Shown: positions 21,134 to 30,387 of the stretch, in pieces | Numbering within the stretch: position 1 is the stretch's first letter | How the letters are laid out: each line of letters opens with the position of its first letter | From: CAWINX01 sp963702055 | GTDB lineage: Bacteria > Actinomycetota > Thermoleophilia > Solirubrobacterales > 70-9 | Assembly: GCA_963702055.1 (NCBI GenBank) | Contig: OY969702.1 | Location: 1,674,001-1,738,000 of the forward strand | Direction: 5' to 3' | DNA: 64,000 nucleotides | Position numbers and translations under genes: made by a program | Notes under the pieces: model-generated | What the model was told of the DNA's origin: nothing | The model's database searches: none | Seen by the model: the letters and a program-made list of their open reading frames with translations, nothing else

Positions 21134-21384
21134 AACTCGTTGAGACCGTCTTCATCCGTGGTCTCACCCGCGAGGCGCTTGAGGTCGTCGCGCAGGCCGG
21201 GGTCGGCGGAGTGCGTCTTCAAGAGCTCGACCAACTCCTCGCGTGGCATCCATCGCGGCTCCTGGCCGCGATGAGGGACGAGATCGGCGACGGGCTTTCC
21301 CCGCACCGTGATCACCATGCTCTCGCCCGCCTCCACCCGCCGCAACAGGCTCGCGGTCTTGTTTCGCAGGTCCCTTGTAGCCAC
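21127..21384 (-). CDS. Phd/YefM-family antitoxin
   Basis: This 85-residue protein starts at a GTG (21384). The N-terminal Phd/YefM DNA-binding fold is clear: MEVATRDLRNKTASLLRRVE, then GESMVITVRGKPVADLVP. The C-terminal tail (residues 50-85), rich in charged residues, would wrap the PIN toxin encoded next. Only this start gives a normal antitoxin N-terminus. It probably represses its own operon through the inverted repeat upstream. Confidence 0.85.
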   Translation of the reverse strand: MATRDLRNKTASLLRRVEAGESMVITVRGKPVADLVPHRGQEPRWMPREELVELLKTHSADPGLRDDLKRLAGETTDEDGLNELW

Positions 21385-21393
21385 TTCTACGAT

Positions 21394-21413
21394 AGTGCGA
21401 CAAATGTAGCACT
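21394..21413 (-). promoter_or_regulatory. promoter/operator of the first toxin-antitoxin pair
   Basis: AGTGC and GCACT form a 5-bp inverted repeat with a 10-nt spacer. On the minus strand this overlaps TGCTACATT, an extended -10 element about 19 nt upstream of the antitoxin GTG. Autoregulation by the antitoxin is inferred from how such modules work. Confidence 0.4.
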
Positions 21414-21437
21414 TAGACGGCGGGCCGACGAAGGGGC

Positions 21438-22769
21438 TTAAGCCGGGACGGCGTCGCGCTCGCGGGCCGGGCGGCGGGCGGTGACGACCACCGGGGTGCC
21501 GGCGCGGGGCGAGAGGGTGATGTTGCGGCGGCCGATCTTCTCCGGGGCTGGGTCGGCCTTGTGCAGCTCGCAGCGGGTGAGGACCTCGCGCAGGACGATC
21601 CGCATCTCGAACTCGGCGAAGGCGGCGCCGATGCAGCGGCGGATGCCGCCGCCGAAGGGGATCCAGGCGTAGGTGTCGGGGGCGTCCTCGAGGAAGCGCT
21701 CCGGCTTGAAGGCGAACGGCTCGGGATAGACGTCGGGGCGGGTGTGGGCGAGCCAGATCGCCGGGGTGACGTCGGTGCCGGCGGGAAGGGTGAGGCCGTC
21801 GACGCTGAGCTCCTTGGCGAGGCGCCGGCCGGCCAGCGGCACCACCGGGCGCAGGCGCAGCGACTCGCTGATCGTCGCGCGCAGGTAGTCGTCCTCGCCC
21901 GCCTCGAGCGAGTCGCGCAGGCGCTGCAGGGGCTCGGCGTGGCGGAGCAAGAGGTCGAAGGTCCAGGCGAGCGCCGTCGCGGTGGTCTCGTGGCCGGCGA
22001 GCAGCAGGGTCATCAGCTGGTCGCGCAGGTCGGTGTCGCTCATCCCCTCGCCGTCTTCGAAGCGGGCGAGGATCAGCGCCGAGAGCATGTCGTCGCGCTC
22101 CTCGAGGTCGTCCCGGCGCCGGTGCTCGGCGATCTCGGCGTAGAGCAGCTCGTCGGCCTCCTTCAGCTGGCGCTCGAACTTGACCCAGGGGCCGCGCCCG
22201 CCGAAGCGCCGCGAGGCGAGGGCGATCAGCTGTGCGGACGGCGAGGCGGTCTCCGCCAGCACCTTGGTGAGGACGACGCGCAGCTGCTCCAGGCGCGGCC
22301 CGTCGGCGACGCCGAAGACGACCCGCAGGATCACCTCCAGGGTGATCGCCTGCATCCGCGGGTGGATCGCGAACTCCTCGTGCAGCGGCCAGGAGTCGAT
22401 CTCGGCGTCGACGATCTCCTCGACCAGCGGCTGGTAGGAGCGCATCCGCTCGCCGTGGAAGGCGGGCAGCATCAGCTTGCGGTGGGCGAGGTGGTCGGCG
22501 CCCTCCAGCAACAGCAGCGAGCGGGCGCCGAGGATCGGCTTGAGGATGATGTCGCGTCCCGGCGGCAGGCCGTGCTCGCGCTCGGTGTAGAGGGCCTTGA
22601 TCGCGGCGGGGTCGGAGATCATCACCATCGGCCGCTCGAAGGTGAGGAATTTGACGCTGAAGGAATCGCCGTAACGGGCCCGGGCTCCCTGCATGAAGGG
22701 CAGCGGCCGAAACGACCAGCGGAGCGTCTGTTTCAGCGGCGAGATGTCCAACTCGGGGGGCAGGCTCAC
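21438..22769 (-). CDS. cytochrome P450
   Basis: This soluble haem-thiolate monooxygenase of 443 residues has the I-helix oxygen motif AGHETTATALAW, the K-helix ESLRLRP (ExxR), and the haem loop FGGGIRRCIGAAFAEFEM with the Cys ligand. The N-terminus has no membrane anchor. It needs a ferredoxin and reductase encoded elsewhere. The substrate is unknown. It is divergent from purC with a 65-nt gap. Confidence 0.93.
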   Translation of the reverse strand: MSLPPELDISPLKQTLRWSFRPLPFMQGARARYGDSFSVKFLTFERPMVMISDPAAIKALYTEREHGLPPGRDIILKPILGARSLLLLEGADHLAHRKLMLPAFHGERMRSYQPLVEEIVDAEIDSWPLHEEFAIHPRMQAITLEVILRVVFGVADGPRLEQLRVVLTKVLAETASPSAQLIALASRRFGGRGPWVKFERQLKEADELLYAEIAEHRRRDDLEERDDMLSALILARFEDGEGMSDTDLRDQLMTLLLAGHETTATALAWTFDLLLRHAEPLQRLRDSLEAGEDDYLRATISESLRLRPVVPLAGRRLAKELSVDGLTLPAGTDVTPAIWLAHTRPDVYPEPFAFKPERFLEDAPDTYAWIPFGGGIRRCIGAAFAEFEMRIVLREVLTRCELHKADPAPEKIGRRNITLSPRAGTPVVVTARRPARERDAVPA

Positions 22770-22834
22770 GGGGAAGAGGATCGCAGACGCGAGCGGCGCG
22801 GCCCTCCGCTTCCGCGATGGTTAGCATCGGCTTA

Positions 22835-23683
22835 ATGCCGACCCTCGCCGATCTGAAGCTCCACTCCTCCGGGAAGGTCCGCGAGATCTACGAGTGGGAC
22901 GACGACCTGCTGATGATCGCCTCGGACCGGATCTCGATCTATGACGTGGTGATGCCGACGGCGATCCCCGAGAAGGGAAAGGTGCTGACGCAGATGTCGG
23001 TCTTCTGGTTCGAGACGACCGGCGAGATCGTCCCCAACCACCTGCTCTCCGAGGACGTGCCCGAGGAGGTGGCCGACCGCGCCCTGCGGGTGCGCAAGCT
23101 GGAGATGTACCCGGTCGAGTGCGTGGTCCGTGGCTACCTGTCCGGCTCCGGCTGGAAGGAGTACCGCGAGTCGCGCTCGGTCTGCGGGATCGAGCTTCCC
23201 GACGGGCTGCTCGAGTCCGACCGCCTGCCCGAGCCGATCTTCACCCCCGCGACCAAGGCCGAGCTGGGCGAGCACGACGAGAACATCGACTTCGAGCGGG
23301 CGGCGGAGATCGTCGGCGACCGGGCGCTGATGGAGGAGCTGCGGCGGGTCTCGATCGACCTCTACAGCCACGCCGCCAAGCACGCGGCGGCGCGCGGGAT
23401 CATCCTTGCCGACACCAAGTTCGAGTTCGGCCGCCACGCCGGCGCCGAGGTCGTCCTCGCCGACGAGGTCCTCACCCCCGACTCCTCGCGCTTCTGGCCG
23501 GCCGACCGTTACGAGCCGGGGAAGACCCAGCCCTCCTTCGACAAGCAGTTCGTGCGCGACTGGGCCGACGAGGCCGGTTGGGACCACACCCCGCCCGCTC
23601 CCGAGCTGCCGCCCGACGTGGTCGAGCAGACGAGGGCCAAGTACGTCGAGGCCTACGAGCGGATCACGGAGCGCTCCTTCTAG
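22835..23683 (+). CDS. purC: SAICAR synthetase
   Basis: This enzyme couples CAIR with aspartate using ATP. The 282 residues begin MPTLADLKLHSSGKVREIYE. Other conserved segments are IASDRISIYDVVMPT, IPEKGKVLTQMS, VECVVRGYLSGSGWKEY and TKFEFG. An in-frame ATG at 22817 would add six residues; the 22835 ATG fits the family better. The TAG stop shares one base with the GTG of purS. Confidence 0.95.
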   Translation: MPTLADLKLHSSGKVREIYEWDDDLLMIASDRISIYDVVMPTAIPEKGKVLTQMSVFWFETTGEIVPNHLLSEDVPEEVADRALRVRKLEMYPVECVVRGYLSGSGWKEYRESRSVCGIELPDGLLESDRLPEPIFTPATKAELGEHDENIDFERAAEIVGDRALMEELRRVSIDLYSHAAKHAAARGIILADTKFEFGRHAGAEVVLADEVLTPDSSRFWPADRYEPGKTQPSFDKQFVRDWADEAGWDHTPPAPELPPDVVEQTRAKYVEAYERITERSF

Positions 23684-23907
23684 TGGCGCGGGCCAGGGTG
23701 CTGATTCGCCCGAAGGAGGGAATCCTCGACCCGCAGGGCAAGGCGGTGGAGCGGGCGCTGCCGGCGCTCGGCTTCGAGGGCGTCGAGCACGTGCGGGTCG
23801 GGCGGATGGTCGAGCTTGAGGCCGAGGACCCGGAGCGGCTCGCCGAGCTTTGCGAGAAGCTGCTCGCCAACCCCCTGATCGAAGACTTCGAGATCGAAAC
23901 GCTGTGA
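23683..23907 (+). CDS. purS: FGAM synthase subunit PurS
   Basis: This 74-residue protein reads MARARVLIRPKEGILDPQGK, then AVERALPALGFEGVEHVRVG and a C-terminal EDFEIETL. PurS dimers bridge PurQ and PurL and pass ammonia in the three-part formylglycinamidine ribonucleotide synthase. The GTG start overlaps the purC stop by one base, and the stop overlaps the GTG of purQ by 4 nt, so all are translationally coupled. Confidence 0.93.
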   Translation: MARARVLIRPKEGILDPQGKAVERALPALGFEGVEHVRVGRMVELEAEDPERLAELCEKLLANPLIEDFEIETL

Positions 23908-24533
23908 TCTGGGGGGTGCTGCAGTTCCCCGGGTCGTGCGACGAGCGGGACGCCCTGCACGCCTGCACGCTGCTAGGCGAGGCGCGGCTCCTCTGGCACG
24001 AGGAGCGCGACCTCGGCGGGGTCGACGCGATCGTCGTACCGGGCGGCTTCTCCTACGGCGACTACCTGCGCGCCGGGGCGATCGCCCGCTTCTCCCCGGC
24101 GATGGAGGCGGTTGCCGAGTTCGCCGCGGCGGGCGGGCCGGTGCTGGGTATCTGCAACGGCTTCCAGGTCCTCTGCGAGGCGGGCCTGCTGCCGGGGGCG
24201 CTGCTGGTCAACGAGGAGCTGCGCTTCGTCTGCCGCCAGGTCGAGCTGATCGACGCCGCCGGCGAGCGACTCTCGATCCCGGTCAAGCACGGCGAGGGGC
24301 GCTACTGGGCTCCCGAGGAGCTGCTCGACCGGATCGAGGCGAACGGGCAGGTGGCCTTCCGCTACGCGCCGGGGCAGAACCCGAACGGCTCGGCTCGCGA
24401 CATCGCCGGAGTGCGCAACGAGGCAGGCAACGTGGTCGGCCTGATGCCACACCCCGAGCACGCCGTCGACCCGCTGACCGGGTCGACTGATGGCCTCAGG
24501 ATCTTCGAGATGCTCGCCGGGGTCGCAGCGTGA
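23904..24533 (+). CDS. purQ: FGAM synthase glutaminase subunit PurQ
   Basis: This 209-residue class I glutamine amidotransferase starts at the GTG within the purS stop (MIWGVLQFPGSCDERDA). The nucleophile Cys is in GPVLGICNGFQVLCE, and the His-x-Glu is in MPHPEHAVDP. GGFSYGDYLRAGAIARFSP is typical of PurQ. It releases ammonia from glutamine for PurL, which starts 4 nt before the PurQ stop ends. Confidence 0.96.
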   Translation: MIWGVLQFPGSCDERDALHACTLLGEARLLWHEERDLGGVDAIVVPGGFSYGDYLRAGAIARFSPAMEAVAEFAAAGGPVLGICNGFQVLCEAGLLPGALLVNEELRFVCRQVELIDAAGERLSIPVKHGEGRYWAPEELLDRIEANGQVAFRYAPGQNPNGSARDIAGVRNEAGNVVGLMPHPEHAVDPLTGSTDGLRIFEMLAGVAA

Positions 24534-26728
24534 GCGTGGAGACCTCCCCGCACCGGGAGCTGGGGCTGACCGACGCCGAGTTCGAGCTGATCCACGAGAA
24601 GCTCGGGCGGGAGCCGAACGGGGTCGAGCTGGCGATGTTCAGCCTGCTCTGGTCCGAGCATTGCGCCTACAAGCACTCGCGCAAGCTGCTGCGGCGGCTG
24701 CCGACCGAGGGTGAGCGGGTGGTGATGGGGCCAGGCGAGAACGCCGGCGCGGTCGACATCGGCAACGGCTACGCGGTCGCCTTCAAGGTCGAGTCCCACA
24801 ATCACCCCAGCGCGGTCGAGCCGTTCCAGGGGGCGGCGACCGGGGTCGGCGGGATCCTCCGCGACGTCTTCGCGCTGGGGGCCCGGCCGATCGCGATCCT
24901 CGACTCGCTGCGCTTCGGCGAGCTCGACTCGGAGCGCTCGCGCTTCCTGCTCGACGGCGCGGTGCGCGGGATCGGCCACTACGGCAACTCGATCGGCGTG
25001 GCGACGGTCGGCGGCGAGATCTATTTCGAGGCTCCCTACGAGCACAACTGCCTGGTCAACGCGATGTGCGTCGGGCTGGCGAAACAGGACGAAATGGTCC
25101 GCGCCGCCGCCGCCGGAGTGGGCAACGCGATCGTCCTGATGGGCGCCTCGACCGGCCGCGACGGGATCGGCGGCGCCTCGGTGCTGGCCTCGGCGGAGCT
25201 GGGCGAGGGCGACGACGCGAAGCGGCCGACCGTGCAGATCGGCGACCCCTTCGAGGAATCCAAGCTGCTGGAGTGCTGCCTGGAGCTGCTCGGCAAGGGA
25301 CTGCTGGTCTCGCTGCAGGACCTCGGCGCCGCCGGGCTGACCTCCTCAGCGGGGGAGATGGCCTCGGCCGGCGGGGTCGGGATCGACCTCGACGTGGCGC
25401 GGGTGCCGCTGCGCGAGGCCGACATGGAGCCCTTCGAGATCATGGTCTCCGAGTCCCAGGAGCGGATGCTCGGGGTGGTCGAGCCCGCCAAGGTCGAGGA
25501 GGCGTTGGCGGTCTGTGAGAAGTGGCAGGTCGGCGGCGCCGAGATCGGCGTCGTCACCGAGGGCGGGCGGATCCGAGTGTTGCGCGGCTCCGAGATCGTC
25601 GGCGAGATGCCCGTCGATGCCCTGGTCGACGGCTGCCCGCTCTACGACCTCAACCCCGAGGAGCCGAAGGGATGGGCCTACAGCAACCGGGCGGTGCTCG
25701 CGTCTGGCACGAGCGCGGAGGAGACCCTGCTCGCCCTGCTCTCCTCCCCCAGCGTCGCCTCGAAGCGATGGGCCTTCGAGCAGTACGACTCGGTGGTCGG
25801 CTCGCGCACCGCGCGCAGGCCCGAGGCCGCCGAGGCCGCAGTGCTGCAGATCCCCGAAGCGGGCAACGCGATCGCGGTCTCGATCGACGGCAACGGACGC
25901 CGCGTCGCCTGCGACCCCTACGCGGGGACGGTCGAGGCGGTGCTCGAGTGCGCCCAGAACCTCGCCTGCGTCGGCGCCGAGCCGCTCGGCCTGACCAACT
26001 GCCTCAACTTCGGCAACCCCGAGAAGCCGACCCCCGCCTGGCAGCTCGACCGCGCGGTCAGCGGGCTGGCAGACGCCTGCGAGGAGCTCGGCGTGCCGGT
26101 GGTCGGCGGCAACGTCTCCCTCTACAACGAGGGACCCGACGGCCCGATCTACCCGACCCCGGTGGTCGGCATGGTCGGCGAGCTGCCCGACGCCGCCCGC
26201 GCCGTCGGCGGCGCCTTCGCCAGGGAGGGCGACGCGATCGCGCTGCTCGGCCCCTTCTCGCCCTCGCTCGCCGGCTCGGAGCTGGCGAAGCTGCGCGGCG
26301 AGCTGGACGCCGGACTGCCGAGCCCCGACGTAGCCGCGGTCGCCGCCGCCTGCGCGACGGTGCGCGAAGCGGTCCGGGACGGGCGTCTCTCCGCGGCGCG
26401 CGACGTCAGCGACGGTGGGTTGGGCTGCGCGCTTGCGGAGGCGGCGATCGGCGGGGGGCATGGATGCCATGTCGATCTCTCCCCCCTACTCGACCGCGGC
26501 CTCTCGCTCGAAGAGACCCTGTTCGGCGAAGGCCCGGGCGGCTTCCTGATCAGCGGCGAGCGCGCAATGCTGGAGGGCCTCGGCGGCGGCGGAACCGAAG
26601 TGACCGTCCTCGGCGAGGTCGGCGGCGACTCAGTCGAGATCGGCGCCGGCGAGGCTCGCATCGCGCTCGGGCTCGATCGCCTCGAAGGCGCCTGGCGCTC
26701 GCTCGACGAGACATTGAGCTCGCGATAG
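24530..26728 (+). CDS. purL: FGAM synthase catalytic subunit PurL
   Basis: This 732-residue short-form PurL uses ATP and ammonia from PurQ to convert FGAR to FGAM. Conserved stretches include LWSEHCAYKHSRKLL, GPGENAGAVDIG, FKVESHNHPSAVEPFQGAAT, GVGGILRDVFALGARPIA and GNCLNFGNPEKP-like TNCLNFGNPE. The start is GTG. It ends the purC-S-Q-L operon, and a strong hairpin lies 14 nt after the stop. Confidence 0.97.
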   Translation: MSVETSPHRELGLTDAEFELIHEKLGREPNGVELAMFSLLWSEHCAYKHSRKLLRRLPTEGERVVMGPGENAGAVDIGNGYAVAFKVESHNHPSAVEPFQGAATGVGGILRDVFALGARPIAILDSLRFGELDSERSRFLLDGAVRGIGHYGNSIGVATVGGEIYFEAPYEHNCLVNAMCVGLAKQDEMVRAAAAGVGNAIVLMGASTGRDGIGGASVLASAELGEGDDAKRPTVQIGDPFEESKLLECCLELLGKGLLVSLQDLGAAGLTSSAGEMASAGGVGIDLDVARVPLREADMEPFEIMVSESQERMLGVVEPAKVEEALAVCEKWQVGGAEIGVVTEGGRIRVLRGSEIVGEMPVDALVDGCPLYDLNPEEPKGWAYSNRAVLASGTSAEETLLALLSSPSVASKRWAFEQYDSVVGSRTARRPEAAEAAVLQIPEAGNAIAVSIDGNGRRVACDPYAGTVEAVLECAQNLACVGAEPLGLTNCLNFGNPEKPTPAWQLDRAVSGLADACEELGVPVVGGNVSLYNEGPDGPIYPTPVVGMVGELPDAARAVGGAFAREGDAIALLGPFSPSLAGSELAKLRGELDAGLPSPDVAAVAAACATVREAVRDGRLSAARDVSDGGLGCALAEAAIGGGHGCHVDLSPLLDRGLSLEETLFGEGPGGFLISGERAMLEGLGGGGTEVTVLGEVGGDSVEIGAGEARIALGLDRLEGAWRSLDETLSSR

Positions 26729-26742
26729 GCGCGGGGATTGGC

Positions 26743-26792
26743 GCCGCTCGTGAGTTTGACCTTGCTATAGCGAGGGAAAACTCACGAGCGGC
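26743..26792. terminator. 50-nt near-perfect hairpin, bidirectional terminator candidate
   Basis: GCCGCTCGTGAGTTT at 26743-26757 pairs perfectly with AAACTCACGAGCGGC at 26778-26792. The loop continues as CCTTGCTATAGCGAGG with an 8-bp central palindrome, so 22 of 25 positions pair. It lies between convergent purL and the MFS gene, ending 3 nt from the latter's stop. The inner TTT/AAA gives a short U-run only if the helix opens, so it may act as an RNA-protecting stem as well as a terminator. Confidence 0.75.
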
Positions 26793-26795
26793 GAG

Positions 26796-28220
26796 CTATT
26801 CCGGAGCAACGGCGAGTCGCTCGGCTGCATCCATGGATTCGGACACCGCCTCGGAGCGCGTGGACGGTAGCGGCCTGAGCGCGAGGGTTACGGCGCCGGA
26901 GGCGAGCGCGGCTAAGACCGAGAAGAGGTAGGCGTCGTTGGAGACGCTGAGCGCAGCGGCGAGGGTCGCCGGCTGGCCGACGATCGCGACCAGGATCGCC
27001 GTGCCGAGCACGGCGCCGACCTGGCGGAAGGCGGCGTTGACCGCGCTGGCGGTGGCGAAGCGGTCGTCGGGGATGTCGCGGACCGAGGCCGAGCCGAGGG
27101 TCGGAAAGACGAGGCCGATCCCGATGCCGGTGAGGATCGCTCCCGGCAGCCAGAGGCCCAGCCAGTCCGGCTCGGCGCCGGCCGAGCGCAGGATCATCAC
27201 CCCGGCTGCGAAGACCAGCGCCCCCGGAACGACGACCGCCCGGTGGCCGAAGCGGTCGGCGAGGCGGCCGGCCGGGCCGGAGACGATCGTCGTCATCGCC
27301 GGGCCGGGCAGGGTGGCGGCGCCGGCCTGCAGGACCGTGTAGCCCCAGACCGAGATGAGGAAGAGGACGTTGCCGAGGATCAGCGAGAAGAAGGCGGCGG
27401 CGAAGAGCAGGGTGCCGAGGTTGCCGATCCGAAACGAGCGGTGGGCGAACAACTCGGCGGAGACGATCGGCCGGGGATGGGTGCGACTGCGGGCGACCAT
27501 CCCGGCAAGCAGCGCGGCGCCGCCCGCGAAACAGGCGAGGGTGGAGGCCGCGGTCCAGCCCCAGTCGTTGCCCTCGACGATCCCCAGGGTGATCAGCGCC
27601 AGGGAGAGCGCCAGCATCACCGCGCCGGGCAGGTCGGGTAGGCGGCTGTCGGCGACGACCGGCTTTGGCAGCCGACGCCGGCCGGCGAGCAGGATCGCCA
27701 GGCCAAGCGGCAGGTTGACGAGGAAGACGAGACGCCAATCGGAAAGCTCGACCAGTGCGCCTCCCAGGGTGGGACCGGTCGCCGCGGCGGCGGCTGCTGC
27801 GGCGCCCCAGAGGCCGACCCCGGTCGAGCGCTTTTCGACCGGAAAGCTGTCGAGCACGATCGCCAGCGAGGTCGGGGCGATCAGCGCCGCGCCGATTCCC
27901 TGAAGGACGCGAAACGCGATCAGCAGCGGCAGCGACGGGGCCGCGGCGCAGAACAGGCTGGCGGCAGTGAAGCCGCCGATGCCGAGCAGGAAGATCCGCT
28001 TGTGGCCGAAGCGGTCGGCGAGGCCGCCGGCGGGGACGAGCAGGGCGGCGATCACCACGAAGTAGCCGTCGAGCACCCAGGAGAGCGCGTCGCGACCGGA
28101 CCCGGAGAAGGAGGCCGAGATGTCCGGGAAGGCGATGTTGACAATCGTGGTGTCGAGGAAGGCGACGAAGGCGCCGGCGCAGGCGATCGCCACGGCGGCT
28201 CTATGTCCACGGTCATACAT
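26796..28220 (-). CDS. MFS drug transporter, DHA2 (14-helix) type
   Basis: This 474-residue protein shows the DHA2 pattern: AFLDTTIVNIAFPDI in helix 1, LLVPAGGLADRFGHKR (motif A), RVLQGIGAALIAPTSLAIV (motif B) and GPTLGGALVE (motif C). About 14 hydrophobic segments are visible. It should export drugs or metabolites by proton antiport. It is divergent from a TetR regulator, with a palindrome between them. Confidence 0.9.
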   Translation of the reverse strand: MYDRGHRAAVAIACAGAFVAFLDTTIVNIAFPDISASFSGSGRDALSWVLDGYFVVIAALLVPAGGLADRFGHKRIFLLGIGGFTAASLFCAAAPSLPLLIAFRVLQGIGAALIAPTSLAIVLDSFPVEKRSTGVGLWGAAAAAAAATGPTLGGALVELSDWRLVFLVNLPLGLAILLAGRRRLPKPVVADSRLPDLPGAVMLALSLALITLGIVEGNDWGWTAASTLACFAGGAALLAGMVARSRTHPRPIVSAELFAHRSFRIGNLGTLLFAAAFFSLILGNVLFLISVWGYTVLQAGAATLPGPAMTTIVSGPAGRLADRFGHRAVVVPGALVFAAGVMILRSAGAEPDWLGLWLPGAILTGIGIGLVFPTLGSASVRDIPDDRFATASAVNAAFRQVGAVLGTAILVAIVGQPATLAAALSVSNDAYLFSVLAALASGAVTLALRPLPSTRSEAVSESMDAAERLAVAPE

Positions 28221-28236
28221 CGGCGCGCACTATAGA

Positions 28237-28254
28237 CTATGACCATGGGCATAG
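28237..28254. promoter_or_regulatory. palindromic operator at the TetR/MFS junction
   Basis: CTATGACCATGGGCATAG is an 18-bp palindrome with one mismatched pair. It covers the first ATG of the TetR gene and lies 17 nt from the MFS start. The position is ideal for one TetR dimer to control both genes. No second copy was seen. Confidence 0.55.
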
Positions 28255-28892
28255 CGCGACTGGCCGACGGTCAGCCGTCAGAGCGAAAGCGTCGCGACGG
28301 CCGTGCCCTGCTGCTCGAGGGCGCCCGCCAGCTGCTGGCGGAGAAGGGCTACGCCGGGATGGAGCTGCGCGACGTCGCCGAGCGCGGCAAGGCTCCCCGC
28401 GGCTCGATCTACCACCACTTCCCCGGCGGCAAGGCCCAGCTGGCGGTGGAGGCGACCGAGCTGGAGGGGGAGGAGATCCGCCGGGCGCTGGAACGCTCGC
28501 TCGCCGAGCGCGGCGTCCGCGAGACACTGACGATGTTCGGTGGGATCTTCCGCCGCCGCGTCACCAAGCATCCCGAGCGGATCGGCTGCCCGGTCGCCGC
28601 GGCGGCGATCGCCCGCCCCGAGGACCCGGCGCTCGCCGTCGTCGCGACCGCCGCCTTCAAGAGCTGGGAGGACTCGATCGCGACCGCGCTGCGGGGCGAG
28701 GGGGTCGCGGACAAGGATGCCGAGACCTTTGCCGGCCTGGTCATCTCGACCGTCGAGGGGGCCCTGCTCCGCGCCCGCGCGGCGGGCAGCATGGAGCCGC
28801 TCGACTCGGCAATCGCCGGGCTCGAGCTGGCGCTCGACGAGCTGCTGGCGCGAGCGGGCCGATCCGCGCCCACTGGTACCCTGCCGGGGTAG
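28239..28892 (+). CDS. TetR-family repressor, LmrA/YxaF-like
   Basis: This 217-residue regulator has an N-terminal helix-turn-helix (GYAGMELRDVAERGKAPRGS, then IYHHFPGGKAQLAVEA). The C-terminal ligand domain begins with RRALERSLAERGV and resembles the LmrA/YxaF group, which controls DHA2 efflux pumps in Bacillus. It is divergent from such a pump, so it probably represses the pump and itself. A second ATG six bases downstream could be the true start, which would leave the first ATG free as operator. Confidence 0.88.
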   Translation: MTMGIARLADGQPSERKRRDGRALLLEGARQLLAEKGYAGMELRDVAERGKAPRGSIYHHFPGGKAQLAVEATELEGEEIRRALERSLAERGVRETLTMFGGIFRRRVTKHPERIGCPVAAAAIARPEDPALAVVATAAFKSWEDSIATALRGEGVADKDAETFAGLVISTVEGALLRARAAGSMEPLDSAIAGLELALDELLARAGRSAPTGTLPG

Positions 28893-28941
28893 GCAGTCCG
28901 CCTGCGCGTCCGTCCTTCTAAACGCGAGGAAATACGCGCTT

Positions 28942-30387
28942 TTGACTCCCGCTGAGCGGCCTCTTCTCGACCGCGACGGCCCGCGCGACGAGTGCGGGGT
29001 GTTCGGCGTATTCGCGCCCGGCCACGACGTCGCCCGCCTCGCTTACTTCAGCCTCTACGCGCTCCAGCACCGCGGCCAGGAGTCGGCCGGGATCGCCACC
29101 TGCGAGGGCGGCCACATCACCACCCTGCGCGACTCGGGCCTCGTCTCCCAGGTCTTCGACGAGGAGAAGCTGCGGGCGCTGGAGGGCGACATGGCGATCG
29201 GCCACGTCCGCTACTCGACCACCGGCGGCGGCTCCTGGGAGAACGCGCAGCCGGTCTGGCGCGACGACGGCCGCGAGCTGGCCCTGGCCCACAACGGCAA
29301 CCTGACCAACGCGGTCGAGCTGTGGGCGGAGCTGAAGGAGGCGGGGATCTCCTTCCGCGGCACCTCCGACTCCGAGATCATCGCGGCGCTGCTCTCCTCC
29401 AGCGACGGCAAGTTCATCGAGGACGTCGTCACCGAGGTGATGCCGCGGCTGCGCGGCGCCTACTCGACCGTGGCGATGACCAAGCACGCGATCGTCGCCT
29501 TCCGCGACCCGCACGGGGTGCGGCCGCTCTCGCTCGGCCGGCTCGAGGACCGCTTCGTCGTCGCCTCGGAGAGCTGCGCCTTCGACATCATCGGCGCCGA
29601 GCTGATGCGCGAGGTCCACCCCGGCGAGATGGTCTCGCTGACCGAACGCGGCCTCGAGACCCGCCAGGTGGTCAAGGCCGAGCGTCCCGCCACCTGCGTC
29701 TTCGAGCACATCTACTTCTCCCGCCCCGACAGCCGCCTCGAGGGCAAGGTGCTCCAGCAGGTGCGCGGCAAGATGGGCGAGATCCTCTGGCGCGAGGCGC
29801 CGGTCGAGGCCGACCTGGTGATCTCGGTCCCAGACTCCGGCAACCCGGCGGCGGCCGGGTTCGCGCGCGCCTCGGGGCTGCCGCGCGACGACGGGCTGAT
29901 CAAGAACCGCTACGTGGCCCGCACCTTCATCCAGCCCGGGCAGGAGCTGCGCAAGCACGGCCTGCGGCTGAAGTTCAACCCGCTGCCGGAGATCGTCGCC
30001 GGCAAACGCCTGGTCGTCGTCGACGACTCGATCGTCCGCGGCAACACCACCCGCCAGATCGTCGGCATGCTGCGCGACGCGGGGGCGAGCGAGGTGCACC
30101 TGCGGATCTCGGCGCCGCCGATCCGCCACCCCTGCCACTACGGGGTCGACATGTCGACCCGCGAGGAGATGATCGCCCACAAGCGCTCGATCGAGGAGAT
30201 CGCCGACGAGCTCGACGCCGACTCGCTCGCCTACCTCTCGCTCGACGGCGTCTACGAGGCGGTCGGCACCCCCGCCGAGGACCACTGCGACGCCTGCTTC
30301 ACCGGCCGCTACCCACTTGGCGACCCGGAAGACGCGAACGGGAAATTCGCGCTTGAGGACGTCGCCGTCGTGCCCGCCGGCAGCTAG
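28942..30387 (+). CDS. purF: amidophosphoribosyltransferase
   Basis: This enzyme commits PRPP to purine synthesis. The mature N-terminal Cys is in DECGVFGVFAPGHDVARLA, after a short propeptide. The glutaminase part shows YALQHRGQESAGIA and VRYSTTGGGSWENAQP. The PRPP loop is RLVVVDDSIVRGNTTRQIV. No ATG or GTG fits, so a TTG at 28942 is chosen (481 residues). The frame extends further upstream into the TetR gene without homology. Confidence 0.94.
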   Translation: MTPAERPLLDRDGPRDECGVFGVFAPGHDVARLAYFSLYALQHRGQESAGIATCEGGHITTLRDSGLVSQVFDEEKLRALEGDMAIGHVRYSTTGGGSWENAQPVWRDDGRELALAHNGNLTNAVELWAELKEAGISFRGTSDSEIIAALLSSSDGKFIEDVVTEVMPRLRGAYSTVAMTKHAIVAFRDPHGVRPLSLGRLEDRFVVASESCAFDIIGAELMREVHPGEMVSLTERGLETRQVVKAERPATCVFEHIYFSRPDSRLEGKVLQQVRGKMGEILWREAPVEADLVISVPDSGNPAAAGFARASGLPRDDGLIKNRYVARTFIQPGQELRKHGLRLKFNPLPEIVAGKRLVVVDDSIVRGNTTRQIVGMLRDAGASEVHLRISAPPIRHPCHYGVDMSTREEMIAHKRSIEEIADELDADSLAYLSLDGVYEAVGTPAEDHCDACFTGRYPLGDPEDANGKFALEDVAVVPAGS

